DNA of 64,000 bases from Mytilus trossulus. Its lineage: Eukaryota > Mollusca > Bivalvia > Mytilida > Mytilidae. This document shows, piece by piece, positions 57,406 to 64,000 of the stretch (position 1 is the first letter of the stretch; the number at the start of each line of letters is the position of its first letter). A program made the translations under genes and the position numbers. The notes beneath the pieces were generated by a model, which had not been told where the DNA came from, searched no databases, and saw nothing but the letters and a program-made list of their open reading frames with translations. The stretch covers positions 50,981,973 through 51,045,972 of the forward strand of contig NC_086384.1 of NCBI RefSeq assembly GCF_036588685.1, read 5' to 3'.

Positions 57406-57529
57406 AAAAAGATTAACAACGTTATCTGTAGATGAACGCCAGTGAAGTTGTCAAAACTCTTTGATTGTCAATGTCATGTGCACACTAGTCTCTCGTTGTT
57501 AGTGAATGGAATATCAGATAGAAATGAAT
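57333..57529 (+). repeat. Left arm of a large near-identical inverted repeat
   Basis: Pairs with 62017-62203 in opposite orientation. By eye the arms match throughout except for about 10 extra bases (TTTGATTGTC) in this arm. The arm includes both a family G-type terminus and about 110 bp of non-repeat sequence up to GATAGAAATGAAT. Confidence 0.85.
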
Positions 57530-57560
57530 CGTCCCAAAAAGGGGAAGTCCAACCCCAGAA

Positions 57561-57680
57561 CCCCCCCCCCCCCCTTCCTGGATCCGCACTGGATGCAAAC
57601 ATAAAAGGGGCGAATGCAGGGGAAAAAAGGGGGGTTCCCAACCCATGACAAAAAGATGAGGCGGGGGGGGGGGGTCCAAC
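57561..57680. repeat. C and G homopolymer tracts
   Basis: A C tract at about 57561-57574 and a G tract near 57663-57674 flank a GGATCCGCACTGGATGC element fragment. Frames of 64-79 codons that are Pro- or Gly-rich are artefacts of these tracts. Confidence 0.8.
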
Positions 57681-57990
57681 TATATGTCCCAGAAACATAT
57701 TTACAAAGACAAGCCTCCCTTTTTGTCATTGTAGTAGATGCATATTCGTGCATATTTATATATCTATCTATAGAACCTACCTGTTCATAAATACTAATGA
57801 ATAGATGGAGGATGTGTATAGTAACTTCGTAAATGTATCTATATAGTTGTTCTATTTATTAACCTTAGTTCTTTTGTATTTTCTTATTTGAAGAGTACAT
57901 TATTGCAACAGCACATTTCATTGGTTAAAATCAATGTGACGTTGCAGTCCTTCAGTTCAGTCCAACCTTTTTTGCGTATAACTCAATCCA

Positions 57991-58768
57991 GTTAGGGTAC
58001 ACGACAACTCGTACTTTCGGCAAGTCGTACTCAACCAACTCGTACCCTATTTTTACCAACTCGTAACCATGTTTTATTTAATTGATATTATTTATCTAGT
58101 TTATATGCATAGTTATTGTAACTTTCTTTCGTATATCATTATATAGCAAAACACAAATGAAAAAACAACTTTCAATGTTAATAAAATGCAATCATAATTG
58201 TTTTAAATAAGCTTATACAATGCTAATCGTTATAATCATTAGTATTCCTTAGAATCGATTGTTTGAAATTGTTTGGACGGCAATTTATTTGATATGCACA
58301 TTTTATTTTCGTATCCTCATCAATAATGTTTAAATATACGTGATGTCAAGTGCCTTTGCATAGAATTGTTAGTAAAATTGAATTATGAAATAAAATTATC
58401 TATCATAATTATAAAAAATTAAACCAATACATTTTAATTCTTATAGGCATTTCTAAAGAGTTGTATAATCAGCTAGTACAACAGGAAGAAGAGATAAATA
58501 TTAACTACTAACACGAAAAAACTAAGACATGTTCAACGCAATGTTCACTAAAAAATATCCTTTTTATATTCTATGGATCTACCTCAGAGTGCACTGGGAT
58601 ACTTCAATCAGGGAGTTATAATATCCATATCTACTGATATAAACGTAGAAAACTTATATTATAATGCTAAAAAAATATAGGGTACGGCTTAGTAAAAGTA
58701 CGAGTTGCCGAAAGTACGAGTTGGCTGAGTACGAGTTGCCGAAAGTACGAGTTGACATGTATCCCAAC
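57991..58768. mobile_element. 778-bp terminal-inverted-repeat element (MITE-like)
   Basis: The left end has GTTAGGGTACACGACAACTC and ACTTTCGGCAAGTCGTACTC; the right end, read in reverse complement, has GTTGGGATACATGTCAACTC and ACTTTCGGCAACTCGTACTC. The phrase AACTCGTAC is further repeated inside both ends. There is no ORF inside, so it would be non-autonomous. It lies within the segment bounded by the 57333/62203 inverted repeats. Confidence 0.65.
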
Positions 58769-58867
58769 AAAACAAACAAAAAACGGGAAAGCATTCGAAC
58801 TCTTCGGACATCTTCTATATTGAATTGAATCTACATTGTATAGATGAGTGACTCACTGTGAAATTAA

Positions 58868-58915
58868 ATGAATGTGCGAGTGGGGCATCCGTGTACTGGG
58901 GACACATTCTTGTTT
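58868..58915 (+). repeat. Family F 3' fragment
   Basis: GTGCGAGTGGGGCATCCGTG and GGGGACACATTCTTGTTTTT. Confidence 0.7.
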
Positions 58916-59274
58916 TTTTAGTTTTTTTAATAACACTTAACTTACTATCCTGGATTCGTACATAACTTGGATAGACTCTAGATTATGACCAAATGCTAGT
59001 ATCTAGAAGGATATTTTATGATAATTTATTTTCTGTTGTCCGTACGTATTACTTTTAAATGGACTTTTTCACATGACACAGTGTGCATTAAAAGTTTGTT
59101 TTTATCAGATTCATCAAGGATTTGTATTGAAACTATACAAATCCTTTGATTCATAATCACATATGGATTTTGACCACACATAGACAAAATCAAAATATAT
59201 ATACAGTATCTATAAAAGACTGCGATTTTTTTTAAATCTTTTTTCCTTATTTTTTGTTGAGCCTACTATACATT

Positions 59275-59418
59275 TGAAAATACCTGTACCAAGTCAGGAA
59301 TTTGACAGTTTTTGTCCATTCGTTTTTAGATGTGTTTTGTTATTTGATTTTGCCATATGGACTTTCCGCATTGATTTTCTTCTAAGTTCAGTATTTTTGT
59401 GATTTTACTTTCTACTAC
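59275..59418 (+). repeat. Dispersed repeat family A fragment
   Basis: GAAAATACCTGTACCAAGTC, GGAATTTGACAGTTTTTGTC and TCTTCTAAGTTCAGTATTTT. Confidence 0.7.
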
Positions 59419-59866
59419 ATTTTGTGCTTACACTATTTTACAACAGAAGTAGGCGAGACACTGGGTCAAAAAAGTATAGAAAAATCAGAAAACTGGAATA
59501 AAATATACTACTTGTCTATGGTACTGTCATAAGTACAATTACTACTGACAAGCCGCTTTTTCAGTGTTATAATTTTAAAATAGCTAAATTATGCATTCAT
59601 GTTTTAGAACAAGAAAAGTCTATAAAAGATGAAAATGACACAAATTAAATAATCATCACTGACTCAAGAGTAACAAAGTTAAGAACCATCGAATACTTCA
59701 AATAATACAACGTCCTGGTGACATGTGCACGTGTAAAGGAGCATTGCAGATAGAATGCAAATTAACTGTCACTAGATTCGACGCGTTATTGAGATTCGTT
59801 AATAATCTTCAAAAATGTGTGCACAACTGAAACAAATAAATTGAAGGTTGCCATGTTACTAATCAT

Positions 59867-60109
59867 ATATAAATGAGGGGAGGACAGGTGGTACCCTTCT
59901 CCCTTCTCCCACCCCTTTCCTCCTTTCTCCTACCCCTTTTCTCCTTATTTTATTTTTTTTAATTTACCGGAGAAAAGAGAGATATTTTATTTTTTTCTCC
60001 AACTTTTTCTCCTTTCTCCAAGCCTTCCTCTCCTTTCTCCTACCCCTTTCGCCTTTTCCTACCCCCTTTCTCCCTGTCTCCCTTACCCTGTCCTCCCCCT
60101 CATAAATAT
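59867..60109. repeat. Polypyrimidine element with inverted ends
   Basis: Dense CTTCTCCC / CTCCTTTCTCCTACCCC units over about 59895-60092, interrupted by one purine-containing patch near 59965-59985. The flanks ATATAAATGAGGGGAGGACA and (reverse complement of the right flank) ATATTTATGAGGGGGAGGAC form an inverted repeat. Confidence 0.75.
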
Positions 60110-60598
60110 CCTGAGTCGAACAAGCCCATGGATGTAATTAATACGCGTTAGTTTGTTATCAAACTGTGTATTGACCTTTTAATTTTAGAATAATAGAGTT
60201 CAAATATATCAATATTCATGTTCTAAGTTATTGTCATTTTGACGTAAACGTTTTTAAACCAATGACACGATACGATTTATTTTTCGATTATCTCTGATAT
60301 TTACTCATTTGATATGGTAAAGTCCCAACAGGTTCGAATAAGATCTTCCCAGCATATTAACATTGGTTTCCCTCCCCCTTACTTATATTCCCCTGGAAAT
60401 AACAAGCACGCCTTTAATGAAAGAATAGAGCCTTTTTTAAGGTAAGTGCATTTTAGTTTAAATAACAATTTGACAGCGCCAGAAATACACGATTGTCACA
60501 TGTTAGAACTTGGTAGAAAGATTAACTTTAATGATAAGATAAGTACGATATATTTATTTTGATTGCGGTATCTTTTCACCACCGAACACCACTGAACC

Positions 60599-60756
60599 AT
60601 AATCATGATAATAGGCACTAGACGTTCTGTCAATAGACACTATATTTTCTTCCAATTGCCAATATTTATACAATTGACAGAACGTCTAGTGCCTGTGACG
60701 AAAATCCCCCAAAAATTATATTTGATGTTTTATTGTTCTCTATAATCATGATAATA
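60599..60756. mobile_element. Hairpin element flanked by 15-bp direct repeats
   Basis: The direct repeat ATAATCATGATAATA occurs at 60599-60613 and 60742-60756. Between them, perfect 22-bp inverted arms (left 60613-60634, right 60673-60694, around CACTAGACGTTCTGTCAAT) enclose a 38-nt loop. Confidence 0.65.
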
Positions 60757-60795
60757 ACTTGTTGAAGTCAGGGGCATAGCTAGGTATAATTTCAG

Positions 60796-60924
60796 CTAGT
60801 CCAAATAATTATGACGTCTTGAAAGGCATTATATTTTTTTTCTTTGACGCAAGTTACTTCGACGTAAGGCGTCAAAGAAAAAAAATATAATAGCCTTTCA
60901 AGACGTCATAATTATTTGGACTAG
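60796..60924. mobile_element. 129-bp almost fully palindromic hairpin element
   Basis: Arms of about 55 bp (outer CTAGTCCAAATAATTATGAC, inner CTTTGACGC) pair with only one small indel (GCATTA against GCTATTA), leaving an 18-nt loop. Likely a foldback or MITE insertion. Similar words on both flanks (CTAGGTAT-TTCAGC) could be remnants of a target duplication. Confidence 0.75.
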
Positions 60925-60934
60925 GTATTCAGCC

Positions 60935-61050
60935 AACTGTAGGCACCAATCGGCAGGGGGTCTGGGGGCCACTTAAGGCCCCCAGTAGGTCCACGGCAGA
61001 GCCCTTTTAGGGGGTTCAGGGGGGCGATGCCCCCTGACTCACCCCACGAC
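60935..61050. repeat. GC-rich patch with two short hairpins
   Basis: CTGGGGGCC-acttaa-GGCCCCCAG and TCAGGGGGGC-gat-GCCCCCTGA within an otherwise AT-rich region. It looks like the body of the dispersed element into which the preceding hairpin inserted. Confidence 0.5.
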
Positions 61051-62016
61051 AGAAAAACAGCTTTCAGCATTTTAGCTGTATAATTTTATGTACAAAAATA
61101 TTAAATTTACTGGTTATTTCACGATAATTATAATATACATGATGGAAAGTTCGAAGAATTATGAATAATTCACCATAACATCTGACTAATGAATTAGATA
61201 GAGTAGTACAATCAGAAACATGAAAAAAATTACAATATGCACTACCCAGCCTAGATCAACGTATTCCTATATTTATGTAAATTAAGTATTACACCCTGTT
61301 TGGTATTTTCATATCTATTCCGTTCTGATTGATAAATACGTATAACTTAATTAATAGTAAATATTGTGACGATCCTTCATTGAAAAAAATAGGCACCCAC
61401 GTAAACAATGATATTACTATATAATAAACACTATCCTTTTGTCTAGACAAAAACCATCAATCTTTCAATTCTTAAACCTTCACCCTAGCCACACAAACAC
61501 ATACACACAGTTTGTTCTTTTCATACAATCGTAATAAAATTCAAGAAATTGGTATTTCTTTATATCCTCTATTGTAAAATCTCTACCTGCTTAGGAATTT
61601 GGACGCAAAAAAAAACAAATTTACAATAAATACAACAGTGAGCTAGGACAAATGTGCGGAAATTTGAAAATGCCATGGATGATGCATTGGAAAATTGGGG
61701 ATTATTGGATAGGAGCAGAAATTTTGCATTTCAGTAGACCAACTACGAACTCCTCAAAGAGTGGCATTCTCTCTACAAGTTAAATAGGCATCTGATTTAA
61801 TGTCCCCATAATGCACAGCCAAACGGACAACCAACATTGGCAAGTCGGGTGAAGACAAAGTGGAAAGATAGTTGCAAACTAACAACAACTAATTAAAGTA
61901 AAACACTCATGTGTCTAAATAAGTTGAGGTTCATTCAAGTTTTTGTTGATAGAAGTGAAATGATCTGAACTGAAGTTCTAGTTTATAGATTCTATATAAG
62001 GTAAAATCATAATAAC
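61051..62016. other. AT-rich non-coding stretch
   Basis: No gene or recognised repeat. Confidence 0.35.
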
Positions 62017-62203
62017 ATTCATTTCTATCTGATATTCCATTCACTAACAACGAGAGACTAGTGTGCACATGACATTGAGTTTTGACAACTTCACTGGCGT
62101 TCATCTACAGATAACGTTGTTAATCTTTTTAGCTCACCTCATCACTTGGCGTCCGTTGTCCCTCGTCCTCCGTCATCCATCGTCTGTCCTTGTTATCTTT
62201 AAA
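62017..62203 (-). repeat. Right arm of the large inverted repeat
   Basis: Reverse-complement partner of 57333-57529; runs from ATTCATTTCTATCTGATATT to TTGTTATCTTTAAA. Confidence 0.85.
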
Positions 62204-62279
62204 TTTTCAGAAGAATAGGACAACCCTTGTTAGGTTGCTGCCCCTGAATTGGTAATTTTAAGGAAATTTTGCTGTTTTT
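62204..62279 (+). repeat. Family G internal fragment
   Basis: CAACCCTTGTTAGGTTGCTG and GGAAATTTTGCTGTTTTT lie between the inverted-repeat arm and the next complete family G copy. The same blocks recur inside that copy near 62640-62700. Confidence 0.6.
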
Positions 62280-63066
62280 AGCTCACCTGGCCCAAAGGGC
62301 CAAGTGAGCTTTTCTCATCACTTGACGTACGGCGTCGTCCGGTTAACCGTTTTTCGTAGGTCTTAGTAATCTTTTAGAAAAATCTTCACCTCTGAAACTA
62401 CTGGGTCAAATTTAACCAAACTTAACCATAATTATCATTGGGGTATCTAGTTTGTAAAATGTGTCCGGTGACCCGGCCAACCATCCAAGATGGCCGCCAT
62501 AGCTAAAAATAGGACATAAGGGTAAACTGCAGTTTTGGCTTATAACTCAAAAATCAAAGCATTTAGAGCAATCTTGCATGGGGTAAAATTGTTCATCAGG
62601 TCAAGATCTATCTGCCCTGAAATTTCAGATGAAGCAGACAACCCGCTGTTAGGTTGCTGCCATATTGAATTGGTAATTTTTACGGAAATTTTGCTGTTTT
62701 TGGTTAATATCTTAAATATTATTATAGATAGAGATAAACTGTAAACTGCAATAATGTTCAGCTGAGTAAGATTTACAAATAAGTCAAATAACTCAATATG
62801 ATCAAAATGGTCAATTGACCTCCTAAGGAGTTATTGCCCTTTATAGTCAATTTTTAACAATTTTCACTATCATTTTCCACTGAAACTAACTGGACCAAGT
62901 TCATTATAGATACAGATAATTGTAAGCAGCAAGAATGTTTAGATAAGTAAGATCTACAAACACATCACTATCACCAAAACGCAATTTTGTCATGAATCCA
63001 TGTGTCCTTTGTTTAATATTCACATAGACCAAGGTGAGCGACACAGGCTCTTTAGAGCCTCTAGTT
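62280..63066 (+). mobile_element. Near-complete family G element with hairpin ends
   Basis: The left end AGCTCACCTGGCCC-aaa-GGGCCAAGTGAGCT folds into a long hairpin, followed by CTCATCACTTG. Internal blocks are ATCTTCACCTCTGAAACTAC, CGGCCAACCATCCAAGATGG and ATAGATAGAGATAAACTGTA. The right end has the hairpin AGGCTCTTTAGAGCCT followed by CTAG and a T run. No ORF with transposase or helicase signatures is present. Hairpin plus CTRR-like end is the pattern of Helitron-type elements, which is the tentative reading. Confidence 0.65.
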
Positions 63067-64000
63067 TTTTAATAAAAAAAAATATTTGTGAAAAAATTAT
63101 GTGTAGGTGTAACAGTTTATTTCTTCCTCTGTGATATTTTATCCTGAGGATAATTTGTCACGGTAATTTTTTTCCAGGCATGGTATTTCACAGGTAGAAT
63201 TTTTCAAGAGGAGTGAAAATCTATCTTTTCTATCTAATCTATTTGCCATAATCATATTTCACAGAACCTTGTGTAAGTTACTCACGATCAATATATACCT
63301 GACTTTAATTATAAAATGTTTCACAAAGGTAGAACAAATTTGCATAATTTATCAGAGGGAGGTAATTATGATCAATTTATATTTTAAAGATATTAATATA
63401 ATATATTCCTGAATCTATTTCATAGTGAAATTTTTCCTTGAATCTTATTTTTTATATATTCATTTATATAACAAGATGACTTACAACATAAATTTTTAAT
63501 AAGACAGATATTATTTCACAGGTAAATACTATCTAGCTGTTTTTGTTCCAATATATTGTTATGCTATAATTTATCTGATTTCCATATAATCGACAACAAC
63601 ATCTTTGTCCCTTGACTATTTAAATAGTTAAAAATATTATCATAATCAAATTCTTCTTTACTGTTTAAACAGTAGTAATGCAACTATATTTCTACCTTTA
63701 CGTTTTAATTTATATTTGTACTGAGATCTGAAAACAACTCACTTAAGTTTTACATGTATTTCACTTACCTTATTTAATCATGATATTATTTCACAATTAC
63801 GATCTTTGAAATTATTTCTGGTTTTCTTTCTTGTGTTTTGATAATGATAATTTTCTTTTTAAAAAAAATATATTTACTGGAAATTTTTAAGTTTTTGTGT
63901 TTTGGTCTATTTTTCTCATACTTTATGCAATAGGTCTACTATATTTGTTGTATGGAATGATTGTAAGGTGCACATGTCTAGCGGGCAGATGTTATCTGAC
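63067..64000. other. AT-rich stretch to the window edge
   Basis: No gene seen. The phrase TATTTCACAG and variants recur several times (for example near 63186, 63258 and 63515), perhaps a degenerate repeat. Confidence 0.3.

Noticed and set aside
57474-57753. Pro- and Gly-rich frames in several registers
   Set aside because: Created by the C and G homopolymer tracts.
1-64000. tRNA, rRNA or snRNA genes
   Set aside because: No cloverleaf-compatible A/B-box pair or conserved snRNA/rRNA segment was recognised by eye; a tRNAscan-SE and Infernal run would settle it.

Overview
This window looks like AT-rich nuclear DNA from a marine bivalve, most likely a mussel (Mytilus or a close relative). Three things point there: many copies of dispersed repeat families I associate with mussel genomes, short intron-rich secreted-protein genes (C1q-domain and Kazal-type), and no operons or prokaryotic signals. 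The species assignment is an inference from content, not a database match. Most of the 64 kb is non-coding and repeat-rich.

Layout. 1-2479: a 35-bp-period satellite cut by the left edge, carrying a 1198-bp second-order duplication. 2.5-10.7 kb: dispersed repeats, the 3' end of a non-LTR retrotransposon (about 6.7-7.06 kb) and a 21-bp minisatellite (10.14-10.68 kb). 11-29 kb: a minus-strand C1q-domain gene cluster. It holds a C1q exon (10998-11404) with a decayed upstream coiled-coil exon (12206-12648), and three related units: unit I (14.55-16.9 kb, pseudogene), unit II (19.13-22.3 kb, the only intact gene, 386 aa in two coding exons) and unit III (27.4-29.1 kb, an orphan C1q exon with a nonsense codon). 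Conserved blocks upstream of all three units show that they arose by segmental duplication.

31-49.5 kb: a cluster of three single-domain Kazal-type inhibitor genes, none of which forms a long ORF because each coding exon is under 115 bp. Kazal-1 is on the minus strand (33394 to 31454); Kazal-2 (35653-37700) and Kazal-3 (45978-48673) are on the plus strand. All three share a 43-bp signal-peptide exon, a phase-1 intron, a Kazal core exon, a phase-2 intron and a short C-terminal exon. A 3'UTR splice donor lies 17-18 nt after each stop. Kazal-2 and Kazal-3 also share about 175-190 bp of promoter, with the TATA box exactly 84 bp before the ATG in both.

50-64 kb: no convincing gene. It holds composite repeats with hairpin ends, a 4.9-kb segment bounded by near-identical inverted repeats (57333-57529 and 62017-62203), a 778-bp terminal-inverted-repeat element inside it, and two short hairpin elements near 60.6-60.9 kb.

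Both gene clusters encode small or modular secreted proteins of kinds used in bivalve innate defence: C1q-domain recognition proteins and protease inhibitors. Both show birth-and-death evolution by tandem duplication with repeat invasion. Repeat families are labelled A to H here only for cross-reference; these are not database names.
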